Below, piece by piece: positions 26,030 through 35,479 of a DNA stretch of 64,000 nt. A model generated the notes under the pieces. The model did not search any database, had not been told where the DNA came from, and worked only from the letters and a program-made list of their open reading frames with translations. Numbering within the stretch: the stretch's first letter is position 1; every line of letters begins with the position of its first letter. This DNA comes from Caldilineaceae bacterium (GTDB taxonomy: Bacteria > Chloroflexota > Anaerolineae > Caldilineales > Caldilineaceae), in assembly GCA_958295845.1 (NCBI GenBank), contig OY282376.1, positions 2,617,022-2,681,021 of the forward strand, given 5' to 3'. Both the position numbers and the translations under genes were made by a program.

Positions 26030-27394
26030 CTAAGGCTGTTCGCCCAGCGTCAACCCGTCCTGCAGCCGGCGCATTTTGAGCACGAAGGAATCCTCATTCA
26101 GCGCCACGTCCCCGTACCCAATGGCTTCTCCCTTGGGGATCGCCCGCTTAAGTACGGCTCGTTCAGCAAGGCCCAGGGGCAGCAATCCCTCATTCTGCAC
26201 GACCGAAGCCTTTTCGCACTGGCCTACGACTGTGTAGCCCCCTCCGCCATCCAGATGCTCGCCGGCTCGCAGATCCCGTTTAGCCACCGTTATACATTCT
26301 GCCGTTGGCGTCGGTGCGCAAGAGCCGTTTGAAGCGTTGAAAAGTACTGCGCGAGCAATGCTAAGCGGCGCAGGTACTGCCACCAGGTGATAGGGCCGGT
26401 ACAGGAGAAAGTTCTTGCCCTCGCCGCCGACGTGGCAACCGTGATAAGCCAAATCTTCCCTGGTGAAAGGGTGGTCCGAACGGACAACAGCAAAAACGCC
26501 CATTTTGAGGGGATTGGCCAGCATGCTCTTGCCGTCTACGGCAACCGAATTAGCCAGCTCCACCACGCCGTGCCGGCTGAGCAAACCCCCTTCCTCCTGC
26601 AGGCTGAAGCGAAGCGGAATCTCTTCCAGGTTCACCGAGGGCTCGTGCATGCCCCGCCGGTCCGGTACAAGGCCGGCGGCATTCGCAAGAGCAGTCATCT
26701 CCACCTGCGCCTTCGTGCCGTCGCGAAAGGAGTTGAACATCTTCAAATTGATCGTGCGACGCTCGATATGCTCCTCGGTGAAGCCGAATCGAGCAGCCGC
26801 CGTCTCCGGCGTACCTTCGAAATCATCGTCGTAATAGATTGTTCCCCGACCCGCGGCCACTATCTCCAGCCCGAGACTTTGCGCCCATTCTACGATATTC
26901 CAGGTTACGGCCGGCTGGTCTCCGTCAACCATTGTGTATACCGCGCCGGCGGCGTCGGCGGTGCGGCGGAGGAATGGCCCTACAGTTACGTCCGCCTCCA
27001 CGTTTACCATTACCACGTGTTTGCCGTTGCTCAGCGCCTGGAAAGCGTGTCGAGCGCCTACCTCCGGCAGGCCGGTCGACTCGACAATCACGTCGACTGA
27101 TTCGCAATCAGTCAGTGCCAGCCCGTCTTCGACGATTACCGGTTTGCCATCGCGGACAGAGTCCTCCAGTTCGTCTACCGTTTCCGCAGTGCGAATCTCG
27201 TCCTGGCTAACGCCGCTTGACAGATAGGCATATCGCGCGTTGTGGCCGTTGATATCGGCAATTGCCGACACCTCCATACCATTCATCTGCGAAATCTGAG
27301 CAACAAGACCTGCCCCGAACTTTCCTGTGCCAATTATCCCTACTCTGATCGGGTTCGATTCTGCCGCACGCTCAGCCAACAATTGACTAATCAC
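26030..27394 (-). CDS. NAD(P)-binding homoserine-dehydrogenase-like oxidoreductase with C-terminal SAF domain
   Basis: A 454-residue protein. Residues about 15-130 form a Rossmann domain with GIIGTGKFGAG as the dinucleotide loop. The middle is catalytic ('VDGDQPAVTWNIVEWAQSLG', 'AAGRGTIYYDDDFEGTPE'), and the C-terminal ~85 residues are a SAF domain ('CITVAKRDLRAGEHLDGGGGYTVVG'). Proteins of this architecture occur in carbohydrate and sugar-acid pathways and differ from true homoserine dehydrogenases. The start is GTG with TAGGAG 7 nt upstream. It is the first gene of a tightly spaced set with isomerase, aldo/keto reductase and GNAT genes, and follows the SWIM-protein gene by only 29 nt. The reaction is unknown; oxidation of a branched or deoxy sugar is one possibility. 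Confidence 0.8.
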   Translation of the reverse strand: MISQLLAERAAESNPIRVGIIGTGKFGAGLVAQISQMNGMEVSAIADINGHNARYAYLSSGVSQDEIRTAETVDELEDSVRDGKPVIVEDGLALTDCESVDVIVESTGLPEVGARHAFQALSNGKHVVMVNVEADVTVGPFLRRTADAAGAVYTMVDGDQPAVTWNIVEWAQSLGLEIVAAGRGTIYYDDDFEGTPETAAARFGFTEEHIERRTINLKMFNSFRDGTKAQVEMTALANAAGLVPDRRGMHEPSVNLEEIPLRFSLQEEGGLLSRHGVVELANSVAVDGKSMLANPLKMGVFAVVRSDHPFTREDLAYHGCHVGGEGKNFLLYRPYHLVAVPAPLSIARAVLFNASNGSCAPTPTAECITVAKRDLRAGEHLDGGGGYTVVGQCEKASVVQNEGLLPLGLAERAVLKRAIPKGEAIGYGDVALNEDSFVLKMRRLQDGLTLGEQP

Positions 27395-27423
27395 GAGTCG
27401 CTCCTACTTGCCCCGCCTCCGGG

Positions 27424-28353
27424 TTAGCTTGAACCGTCACTGTCCGGCTCCGGCGCGAAGGCCAACGCCAATGCCTTGGCCGACACTTCCAGGTAGATCT
27501 TAGAGAGCCTGTCGTAGATATCCGGACTGTCCTGCTGAAACGGAGGCGGCCCGAGCCGGCGCAGAAGTGCCATTCGAATAAGAGGCGGAGCGATGTTGTA
27601 GTGCAGCGCCCGCAGTTCGTGGCGCGTTCCCCCTGGTCCCAACTGACGCCCACCCCAGAAGGCATCGATCTGTGCCGCCAATTCAAGATCCTCATTCTGC
27701 CGGATGGCCGAATCCTCCAAAGCCCGCAATCCGTCGTAGCCGGATAAGGAGTTCTCGGAAACACCACCCGGATCTTCGCCCTCAATGTGAGGTTCCTCTT
27801 CAACACCGTGGCTGCGACGAAGGCGCAGTCCGGTCAGAACCTGGTGACGGTCCCGTCCCCTCAAGAGCAACAACATCCAGGGGTCGTCGGAAATCAACTG
27901 TCCAAACCGGTACAATACCACCAGCGCATGTTTGCAAGGGGTGCTGTGACCTTGGCAATCGGCACAGTTCGCCACAACCTCGCCAGCCTCTGAGGACGAC
28001 GACAGCAGAGCGACTTCAGCGTCATCGAAGACTGCGTCCAGTACCGAAAGAACCGACTCCCATTCGTTTCCTCCTGCCAGCAACTGTGCCGCGTACAGTG
28101 CCTCCTCTGCCAAAGCGTCAAGGACGGCCGACCACTCATCGTCGCCCAATGGCAGAACTTCGACCTCCACCTGGCAAGCGCCTCGGTGGGATTCAACGAC
28201 CTCCGCCTTGATGCGGCCAAACTGCACGTCAACCGACTTCACTTGCATCCGCCGCGACAGGGCCTGGCCTCTCTTCAAATCGAACCCCTGACCCTTCAAG
28301 TATTCAAACCAGCGCGCGGACCACGAGACGTCCTTGCTTTGTTCCTCAGTCAT
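27424..28353 (-). CDS. SWIM zinc-finger protein
   Basis: A 309-residue protein with a SWIM zinc finger, CADCQGHSTPCKH, at about residues 128-140 (C-x2-C-x6-C-x-H). In bacteria, SWIM proteins are commonly encoded next to SNF2-family helicases and are thought to help them act on DNA or proteins. That context is present here: the SNF2 gene is 175 nt upstream on the same strand. The N-terminal 60 residues and the region around the finger are typical of the family. The C-terminal third is acidic (EEEPHIEGEDPGGVSE) and probably flexible. The ribosome site is weak. Confidence 0.85.
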   Translation of the reverse strand: MTEEQSKDVSWSARWFEYLKGQGFDLKRGQALSRRMQVKSVDVQFGRIKAEVVESHRGACQVEVEVLPLGDDEWSAVLDALAEEALYAAQLLAGGNEWESVLSVLDAVFDDAEVALLSSSSEAGEVVANCADCQGHSTPCKHALVVLYRFGQLISDDPWMLLLLRGRDRHQVLTGLRLRRSHGVEEEPHIEGEDPGGVSENSLSGYDGLRALEDSAIRQNEDLELAAQIDAFWGGRQLGPGGTRHELRALHYNIAPPLIRMALLRRLGPPPFQQDSPDIYDRLSKIYLEVSAKALALAFAPEPDSDGSS

Positions 28354-28528
28354 TTGCTTTTCGGATCCCGTAGAAGTCGATCATGCCCAAGACGCCCGTC
28401 CCTGTTCTCAGTATGTCACGGCTGTAAAAATTCCACTGACGGAGCGGCCTGAACTGCCGCTACCAGCCTTTGCATTTCATGTAAACCGATTCGTAGCAAT
28501 ATAAAATGGTCTTGCAGTTGAGTACCCT

Positions 28529-31500
28529 CTACCCCCGACTGCGAAGTGCAATCAGCTGTCGAAGGCCCTCGGTATCCATGTCCGCCAACCAGTCTTCACC
28601 ACTATTCACGATCGACTCTGCCAAGTCCTGTTTGCTCTCGATCATCTTGTGAATCTGCTCTTCCAAAGTTCCCGAAACGACAAACTTGTAGACTTGGACG
28701 GAACGCTTCTGGCCAATGCGAAACGCCCGGTCCGTAGCTTGATTTTCAACCGCTGGGTTCCACCATCGATCAAAGTGGAAGACATGATTTGCTCTGGTCA
28801 GATTCACGCCAACGCCGCCTGCTCTCAAACTGAGTACGAAAATCGGAGCGCCGTTGCTATCTTCCTGGAAGGAACGCACCATCTGCTCCCGCCTCGATGC
28901 CGGCGTACCACCGTGCAGGAACAATGCATCCCGTCCCAGGGTTTCCATCAAGTGGTGACGCAGAAGATGCCCCATCTCAACAAATTGCGTGAATACCAGC
29001 GCTCGGTCGCCAACCGCAAGCGCCTCCTCAAGCATCTCAGTCAGGCGGCTCAGCTTACCGCTTCGTTCCTCCAGGGGACCCTTCTCACCCAGAAAGTGGG
29101 CTGGATGGTTCGTCACCTGTTTCAGCTTGAGCAGAAGACCCAGCACCAATCCCCTCCGTTGCACGCCCTCGCTCATTTCCACTCGGGCCATCGTCTCCTC
29201 GATGACCTGCGTGTAAAGTGCTTCCTGCTCCTTCGTAAGTGAGCAATACACAATCATCTCATTCTTTTCAGGCAGGTCGGAAATGATCGTAGGATCGGTC
29301 TTGAGTCGGCGCAAGAGAAAAGGCTGCACCATCCGCCTGAGATCGGCAGCTGCGAATTCGTCGTTATAGCGCTCAACCGGAAGTACAAACTGTTGACGGA
29401 AGTGCTCCCGCTTCCCCAGGTAGCCCGGATTGAGGAACTCCATTATGCTCCACAGTTCAAGCAGCCGGTTTTCCACCGGTGTACCGGTTAACGCAACGCG
29501 GAAGGGCGGAGTGCTCCCCCGTTCAATCTGGGTGCGGGAATCACCTGTCAACCTCCGAATCGCTTGCGTCTGTTTGGCCGAAGGATTCTTGATATTCTGT
29601 GCCTCGTCCAAAATCAGGTCGCTCCACTCCTGCGCTTCCAACATTTCTATGTCACGCCTGGCGATCCCGAAGCTCGTTATCACCATGTCATGCTCCAACA
29701 GTGCAGTCCCAAACTCATCGCCACTCAGCCTACCGCTTCCATGGTGAAGCAATAGACGCAGACCAGGTGCGAATCTCTCGATCTCATGCCGCCAGTTGGC
29801 TACGACACTCGTGGGACAGATCAGTAGTGCCGGCCGGTCCTGCGCCTCATCCTGGCCATTGTGGGATACACGGTGTTCCTCGGCCAGATGGCGGGAATGG
29901 AGGAAGAGGGCGATTGCTTGGATCGTCTTCCCCAACCCCATGTCGTCGGCCAGACAAGCGCCTAAGCCCAAACGTCGCAGGAACGAAAGCCAGCCTACAC
30001 CGCGGCGCTGATAAGGCCTAAGCTTGCCTACAAATCCTTCGGGTTCCTTGATGTCTTCAACCGGTTCTATCCCTCGCAAGCGCTCCAGCGCAGCGCCTAG
30101 CCAGCCGTCAGCGACTACCGCCTCCAAAGGCAGTTCGGGACCGGCAAGGCCATCTACCTTATCCAAGTCACCGGATTGATCGGAGGGAAGTACCAGGTCT
30201 TGCAATGATGGACCTTCTCGACCCGCTGATAGGCCGTTGGCTCTGAAGGGTTCAATAGGCGGGGACGCCCAAGACTCCTGTTCATCCTCCTGCTCGGTCC
30301 CCGAAAAGGCTTGCGCCAGGCCCACGGCCTGCAACAGCGGCATGCTCCCTGCAGAGTCGCTCTGGTCAATAAACTGCCGGGCCGCCTCCACCTGCGCCGG
30401 ATCCAACTCCAGCCACTCGTCTCCCAAGCGGACAAGCGGCGAACCCAGTTCCGCAAGCGATTCGAATTCTTCCCTGGTCAGGATCCTCTCCCCAAGAGTA
30501 AGCTCCCACCGGTACTGGATCAGACCTCTCAAATCCAGTGTCGCTCCGCCGCGGAGGACATCATTTTGGTCGCGCTGCCGCCCTTGGCCTTGCCCTTCAG
30601 TCCGCTCCCTGTCTTCCAGATGGGACTGGTCTGGGCCACCCAAACGCAATCGCAGTCCGAGACGGGAACGGCTGCGGGCCGCCCACCATTCCGGCATGAT
30701 GACACCAAATCCACTGCTCTGGAGTAATGGGCCGATCTCCTTGAGAAACAGATAGGTCTCTTCCAGAGAGAGGGTGGCCCGTTCGGGACGCGGTGTCCTG
30801 AGGCTGTCGCGAATGGGTGAAAACAGACGGCTGGCTATACCTAGACCGGTCAGGAGCCGCTCCTGTGGCTGGTCGAAGCGCCGGCCTTCTACGCGGATAC
30901 TCTGACCATTTTGATTCCATACTCTCTGTGCAGGAATCAGTAAGTCAGGGTCATCCTTATCCTGCAAATAATATTGAAGATGCCAGTCGTTCAGCGAAAT
31001 TGGGGCGGGGGAGGAATCAGCATTTTCTTCCTCGGAATGCGAATTCTCCTCGTCCTCCTGCTGCAACTCCAACGCGAAGGCGACCTGAAAATTGGAATCC
31101 GCTACCGAGGAGTGGAGTTGCTCCATCCACTCGATCCATCGCTTATATAGCTGATGGGCGGGTTGAGGGGGTAGTTGCAGCAGCGGCTCCTCCCCCGAAA
31201 GTCCGTCCAGCCACATCGAGCCTGAGGACGGGAGGACCGACGCTTGAGCGCGGTAGATACTACCAGAACCGTCACCAAATGGTCTGCCTCCATTTACCCC
31301 CGCAGCCCCCGGCGCCCACTCGCGAATCGCTCGATTCATCAGGACGCTTATGAAATGCTCGATAATCGCCCCGGAGGCAGGAGCATCGTCCAACGATTCC
31401 AGCTCGTAAGCCCGGCAGATCGGAGGCATCAAGGCGACCAGATACTCGAGCCGCTCTCGCAGGCTGCCTTCTAGCAGAAACGGTTGCCAGGCAGCCCAGA

Positions 31501-32353
31501 ATCGACCGCTGCTGTCCGGAACCATTCCAGGCAAAAAGTGCTGCCCCGCGAGTAGCTCCAGCACGAACTTCGCCGCGTGGCTCCAGAACAGGAGGTCATT
31601 GCCAAGACGGGCATGGCGGAACAGCGCAGTCGAGGATGGAAGTTCAATTAGCCTTTGATTCGTAAAACGGCTGAGGAATGCCAGTGTGTGGAAAGGATCC
31701 AGCGTCAGTCCTGTTACCTGCCAGGGTTGCAGTCTGAATGGCTCCTTGACGCCGGACAGTGCATTGACGCCCTTTTGGAAGGTACCCAGATGGGTCTGAG
31801 GGCGCCCCTCCTGGCTGGGCAGCCAGACTCTTGCAGTTGCCGGGCTTCCCAGCAAGCTGGTAAGCTCGCTCGCCGTTGCCAGTTGACGCAGAATCTGGCG
31901 AAGCGTACCTACTTGCATTTGCGCAGGATGGGAGGGGATCTTCCCGTTACCTCGCAAGCCCCCGCTCCTGGCGTCATCGGCGTGGCCCGAATTCAGGTTC
32001 GACTCGGGGGAGTCACCGCGCTCACCATCGGCAAATTCACCCTTGTCGACGGGTTCCCCCTCTTCCCATACACTGGGGGGTTCATGGTTTTCCCCCCAGA
32101 GAAAGAGCCGGGGACCATATTCGGCTGCTGGCCATCTCGATGTGTCAAGTTCAGCGAGCGGTCCAGTTTGTGCTTTGCCCTCGTGAGCTCCAGCGCCCGG
32201 CGTTCTGCCAGGAGTGCCCTCTTCCAGCGGCGCAGCACCGTCTCTCTGCCCCTGCACTCGGGTGAAGTGCCCAAGGCCGAAGGCATCTTCCTCCTGCCCG
32301 TCTAAATTATGCTTGCCGGAAGTGAGCCATGCTGCGTGAAAGGTAAAAGGCAT
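28529..32353 (-). CDS. SNF2-family DEAD/DEAH-box helicase
   Basis: A 1274-residue protein. The N-terminal ~780 residues contain an N-terminal helicase-associated region, with 'MPFTFHAAWLTSG' as start and an SNF2_N/DUF3670-like segment ending about 'VRLGDEWLELDPAQVEAARQF'. The SNF2 motor follows. Motif I is DDMGLGKTIQ, motif Ia is 'ALLICPTSVVANW', motif II is DEAQ in 'LILDEAQNIKNP', motif III is 'ALTGTPVENRL', motif V is 'SLRAGGVGVNLT' and motif VI is 'QATDRAFRIGQ'. It is expected to translocate on double-stranded DNA using ATP, for remodelling, repair or defence. Its partner is the SWIM-protein gene downstream. The N-terminal region also contains a variable acidic, Gly/Ser-rich stretch. Confidence 0.93.
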   Translation of the reverse strand: MPFTFHAAWLTSGKHNLDGQEEDAFGLGHFTRVQGQRDGAAPLEEGTPGRTPGAGAHEGKAQTGPLAELDTSRWPAAEYGPRLFLWGENHEPPSVWEEGEPVDKGEFADGERGDSPESNLNSGHADDARSGGLRGNGKIPSHPAQMQVGTLRQILRQLATASELTSLLGSPATARVWLPSQEGRPQTHLGTFQKGVNALSGVKEPFRLQPWQVTGLTLDPFHTLAFLSRFTNQRLIELPSSTALFRHARLGNDLLFWSHAAKFVLELLAGQHFLPGMVPDSSGRFWAAWQPFLLEGSLRERLEYLVALMPPICRAYELESLDDAPASGAIIEHFISVLMNRAIREWAPGAAGVNGGRPFGDGSGSIYRAQASVLPSSGSMWLDGLSGEEPLLQLPPQPAHQLYKRWIEWMEQLHSSVADSNFQVAFALELQQEDEENSHSEEENADSSPAPISLNDWHLQYYLQDKDDPDLLIPAQRVWNQNGQSIRVEGRRFDQPQERLLTGLGIASRLFSPIRDSLRTPRPERATLSLEETYLFLKEIGPLLQSSGFGVIMPEWWAARSRSRLGLRLRLGGPDQSHLEDRERTEGQGQGRQRDQNDVLRGGATLDLRGLIQYRWELTLGERILTREEFESLAELGSPLVRLGDEWLELDPAQVEAARQFIDQSDSAGSMPLLQAVGLAQAFSGTEQEDEQESWASPPIEPFRANGLSAGREGPSLQDLVLPSDQSGDLDKVDGLAGPELPLEAVVADGWLGAALERLRGIEPVEDIKEPEGFVGKLRPYQRRGVGWLSFLRRLGLGACLADDMGLGKTIQAIALFLHSRHLAEEHRVSHNGQDEAQDRPALLICPTSVVANWRHEIERFAPGLRLLLHHGSGRLSGDEFGTALLEHDMVITSFGIARRDIEMLEAQEWSDLILDEAQNIKNPSAKQTQAIRRLTGDSRTQIERGSTPPFRVALTGTPVENRLLELWSIMEFLNPGYLGKREHFRQQFVLPVERYNDEFAAADLRRMVQPFLLRRLKTDPTIISDLPEKNEMIVYCSLTKEQEALYTQVIEETMARVEMSEGVQRRGLVLGLLLKLKQVTNHPAHFLGEKGPLEERSGKLSRLTEMLEEALAVGDRALVFTQFVEMGHLLRHHLMETLGRDALFLHGGTPASRREQMVRSFQEDSNGAPIFVLSLRAGGVGVNLTRANHVFHFDRWWNPAVENQATDRAFRIGQKRSVQVYKFVVSGTLEEQIHKMIESKQDLAESIVNSGEDWLADMDTEGLRQLIALRSRG

Positions 32354-32525
32354 AACCTACATTGTACCTTGATTTCCCTTAAACAGTCCAAATTCGACTT
32401 TGAATCTTGATCAGCACAATCGAGCAAAGCCGCTGTTCAGTTCATGTCTTTCCGGGCGCCTCCTCTTCGTGAGAACTCTGAATTCAAAGGCATCTCAGGT
32501 GACCGGCGGGCCTGAACTGAGCCAC

Positions 32526-34235
32526 TCAGAACAGCCCTATCACCTGTCCGGACTCCAAATCGATGTCCACGCTCTGTGCCGCCGGCCTACTGCCAAGACC
32601 CGGCATCGTCCTCATCTCGCCCAGGAGGGGATAGACAAAACCGGCGCCTACGCTGGCTCTTACCTCCCGTACAGGCACTGTGAATCCGGACGGCGCCCCC
32701 TTCAGCTTCGGATCGTGGCTCAAACTCAAATGCGTCTTCGCCATGCAAATAGGTAGATTACCGAACCCACTCCGCTCGTATTGGCGTATCTGCCTGTTGG
32801 CCAGCGCCGTGTACTCGACACCGTCCGCGCCGTAAATCGTAGTCGCGATCTTCTCCATCTTTGCCTTCAGGGGCAGCTCCAGATCATAGAGGAAACGGAA
32901 TTCGCTGGGCTCTTCGGCAGCTTCAACCACCGCACGCGCCAACTCCTGAGCGCCGCTGCCTCCCTCCGCCCAATGCGTTGAGACCGCCCATCGCGCGCCT
33001 TCCTCTTCTGCCACCCGTCCGATTACATCAATTTCACTTTGGAAGTCGCTGGCAAAGCAGTTGACGCAAACTACCGGGCTTACGCCGTGCGCCCGCACGT
33101 TCTGAATCTGCTTGCGAAGATTCGCCGCGCCCTCGGCCACATCGTCAGGATTTTCTGTCAGCATGTCATCCGGCAGTGGTCGGCCCGGCACAACTCTATA
33201 CCGGCCCGTGTGCGACTTGAGTGCACGAACCGTCGCCACCAGGACGGCCGCATCAGGCCGCAGACCGCTGTAACGGCACTTGATATTGAAGAACTTCTCC
33301 GCTCCGATATCGGCGCCGAAGCCGGCCTCCGTTATCAGATACTCACCCGTCTTGATGCCGATCAGGTCTGCCAGCACCGAGCTGTTCCCGTGAGCTATGT
33401 TTGCAAACGGCCCGGCATGGACCAGCGCCGGCGTGTTCTCCAGCGTCTGGAAGATATTCGGCTTGATCGCCTCCTTCATCAACACCGTCATCGACCCCGC
33501 CGCCTGCAGCTGCTCCGCCGTAACCGGCTGGCGGCTCCCATCCCGGCCAACCGTCACCCGGCCAAAACGCGCCCGCATATCTTCCAGCCCTGTCGTCAGC
33601 GCCAGAATTGCCATCACTTCCGAAGCCGCCGTGATGTCGAAACCGGTCTGCCGCTGCGGTCCGTCGGATTTCGCGCCAAGTCCGCTGATGATGTTGCGCA
33701 GCCCCCGGTCGTTGACGTCCATCACACGCCGCCACATGATACTGTAAGGGTCAAGTTCCAGAGCGTTGCCCTGGTATATGTGCGCATCGATCATCGCTGC
33801 CAGCAGGTTGTTTGCTGCCGTAACCGCGTGCATGTCACCGGTCATGTGCAGATTGAACTGCTCCATCGGTACGACCTGGCTGTAACCGCCGCCGGCAGCG
33901 CCCCCTTTGATGCCGAATGTCGGGCCCTGACTCGGCTGCCGGATCGCAACGGTTGCCGTCTTGCCAATGTGGTGCATGCCTTGGCCCAGGCCAACCGTAG
34001 TCGTCGACTTGCCCTCTCCCAATGGAGTCGGGGTGATCGCGGTGACGAGAACGTAGCGCGCATTCGGACGTTCCGCCAGCGCCTCCACAGCCTCCAGACG
34101 CACCTTCGCCATGTGGTCGCCGTACAGCTCAATATCTGATCTGCCCAGCCCCATCCTCTCCGCAATCTCCCATATGGGTTTGAGATCCGCGGCCTGGGCA
34201 ATTTCGAGGTCAGAGGGCACACTGCTTCCGCTCAT
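32526..34235 (-). CDS. fhs: Formate--tetrahydrofolate ligase
   Basis: A 569-residue protein, full length for formyl-THF synthetase (about 555-560 in most bacteria). It catalyses ATP-dependent formation of 10-formyl-THF from formate and THF, feeding one-carbon metabolism. The P-loop-like segment 'TPTPLGEGKSTTT' is present at about residues 68-80. Other signature pieces are 'RQPSQGPTFGIKGGAAGGGY', 'EKFFNIKCRYSG', 'VVCVNCFASD' and the C-terminal 'LLGEMRTMPGLGSRPAAQ'. CAGGAG precedes the ATG by 7 nt. DUF2277 and PPOX genes upstream run in the same direction. No other folate gene is visible. Confidence 0.96.
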   Translation of the reverse strand: MSGSSVPSDLEIAQAADLKPIWEIAERMGLGRSDIELYGDHMAKVRLEAVEALAERPNARYVLVTAITPTPLGEGKSTTTVGLGQGMHHIGKTATVAIRQPSQGPTFGIKGGAAGGGYSQVVPMEQFNLHMTGDMHAVTAANNLLAAMIDAHIYQGNALELDPYSIMWRRVMDVNDRGLRNIISGLGAKSDGPQRQTGFDITAASEVMAILALTTGLEDMRARFGRVTVGRDGSRQPVTAEQLQAAGSMTVLMKEAIKPNIFQTLENTPALVHAGPFANIAHGNSSVLADLIGIKTGEYLITEAGFGADIGAEKFFNIKCRYSGLRPDAAVLVATVRALKSHTGRYRVVPGRPLPDDMLTENPDDVAEGAANLRKQIQNVRAHGVSPVVCVNCFASDFQSEIDVIGRVAEEEGARWAVSTHWAEGGSGAQELARAVVEAAEEPSEFRFLYDLELPLKAKMEKIATTIYGADGVEYTALANRQIRQYERSGFGNLPICMAKTHLSLSHDPKLKGAPSGFTVPVREVRASVGAGFVYPLLGEMRTMPGLGSRPAAQSVDIDLESGQVIGLF

Positions 34236-34323
34236 GAAATGGCTCCTGTCGTTTACAAAAATGTTTCTTGCGATAATCGGAAATGCAGACCTTGGCCCGC
34301 TCTAATCTCCTCCACAGCAAATC

Positions 34324-34524
34324 CTATCTAGTTTCAAGGTCTTCAAACAGCCGCTGTGTCACCGCGGCGATTTCGTGGACTGCGTTATTGAATGCCCGTT
34401 CATTTGCCCTCGACGGTTTTCGATAGCCGCTCACCTTGCGGACAAACTGCAGGGCCGCATCTTCCAACTCCTGCTCCGTCGGCAATCGCTCCGACTGGCG
34501 CAGTTTCCTGATGTTTCGACACAC
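34324..34524 (-). CDS. DUF2277 family small protein
   Basis: A 66-residue protein starting VCRNIRKLRQ, which matches the conserved N-terminus MCRNIKxL of DUF2277 proteins. It continues 'AALQFVRKVSGYRKPSRANE', also typical. The usual ATG is replaced by GTG, with GGAG 8 nt upstream. An in-frame ATG 18 codons earlier would put the CRNI motif inside the protein, so I reject it. The function of DUF2277 is not known. It sits 88 nt upstream of fhs on the same strand. Confidence 0.8.
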   Translation of the reverse strand: MCRNIRKLRQSERLPTEQELEDAALQFVRKVSGYRKPSRANERAFNNAVHEIAAVTQRLFEDLETR

Positions 34525-34610
34525 TTCCCTGTCTCCTGACTCATGAAAACACTCTTTGCTGCCCGTAAGGCAGTACAAATAGCTTCTTCCCTATCAGCCC
34601 CGCCTTCAAC

Positions 34611-35030
34611 TTACGCTACCGCCTGCCCAAACCCCAGGGTCACCCGTCGTTCAGGTCGCAGTACGATAACTGCGCTCGTTGTGTGCTTGATAGTCTCGTA
34701 ATACCGTTCTGCCGCCGCTTCGTCGGCGTGATAATGCCTGATGATCTGCCAACGCAATTCCCTCTGTCGCTCTCCAGGTTCAATCAGTTCCGCCTGGCCG
34801 CTCAGTACCACATACCGGGCATCGCCGCGGCCGCCGTCAATGCAGACGCTAACGGTCGCGTCGCGTCGCAAATTCCTGACCTTGACCGTCGAAGTCTGCG
34901 CGCTGACGTAGAGAACCCCATCCTCAAACACATACCAGACAGGCGTCAACTGTGGCGCTCCGTTTCTACCCTTCGTCGCCAAAATGGCGTGGCGGTCCGC
35001 CTTCAGGAACTCCAAGACTTGGGCATCCAT
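34611..35030 (-). CDS. PPOX-class flavin/F420-dependent oxidoreductase
   Basis: A 139-residue split-barrel protein of the pyridoxamine-phosphate-oxidase-like class. The typical start 'LEFLKADRHAILATKGRNGAPQLTPVWY' and the 'VYVSAQTSTVKVRNLRRDATV'-like pattern identify it. Members of this short branch (about 130-150 residues) often use F420 or FMN for reduction of small molecules, common in Chloroflexota and Actinobacteria. GAGAGGGA precedes the ATG. It lies divergently from a second PPOX-fold gene at 35480. The cofactor and substrate cannot be determined here. Confidence 0.85.
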   Translation of the reverse strand: MDAQVLEFLKADRHAILATKGRNGAPQLTPVWYVFEDGVLYVSAQTSTVKVRNLRRDATVSVCIDGGRGDARYVVLSGQAELIEPGERQRELRWQIIRHYHADEAAAERYYETIKHTTSAVIVLRPERRVTLGFGQAVA

Positions 35031-35479
35031 CGCATCCCTCTCTTCTGTGTGCCGTTGCGCTTAGCCAATATTAATTGTACGGACCAACGCTCTGGCTAAG
35101 TCATGTGTGGGTTTACTCTGCACATGTCAACCGCCGATCATATCAGAAAGACGTGCCAATGTCGAGACGGGAATCGAGATTAAGTGCATCCCCAAAAGCG
35201 ATTGAACTCTCGTAAACCTCACGGATCGACTAGACCGTACTCACTCCTCCTATCTATACCCGAAGAGTCCCCCATTCACTGACCCCTGACCTGGGTTGCA
35301 CCCTTGAGTAATCCCCCAAATTAGGATATTGTACCCTGTAAGATGTGGCGGCAGGACGCCCCGGTCTTGCGCACTGTTTATGATCGTCAGAGCGCCGGAG
35401 CATTCTCACGCTACGCAGAGCCCCTATTGTCTCCCACCATCCACTCAGCCAGATCGAAACCAAGAATCAGGAGAGAGCC
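35031..35479. other. Intergenic region between two divergent PPOX genes
   Basis: About 450 bp. It holds a rightward promoter candidate at 35304-35332 and a short string 'CACTGACCCCTGACC' similar to the heptamer repeats at 62.7-63.1 kb. I see no gene. Confidence 0.4.
35304..35332 (+). promoter_or_regulatory. Promoter candidate for the rightward PPOX gene
   Basis: TTGAGT (35304-35309) and TATTGT (35327-35332) are separated by 17 nt; each matches consensus at 4 of 6 positions. It would give a 5' leader of roughly 140 nt before the ATG at 35480. Confidence 0.35.

Noticed and set aside
27340..27370. GGTTCGATTC, resembling a tRNA T-arm
   Set aside because: It lies within the N-terminal coding part of the SAF oxidoreductase gene, and no matching acceptor or anticodon stems were found.
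33039..34139. Long rightward frame of 366 codons antisense to fhs
   Set aside because: It is the antisense shadow of a certain formate-THF ligase gene. It has an Arg/His-rich composition and no ribosome site.
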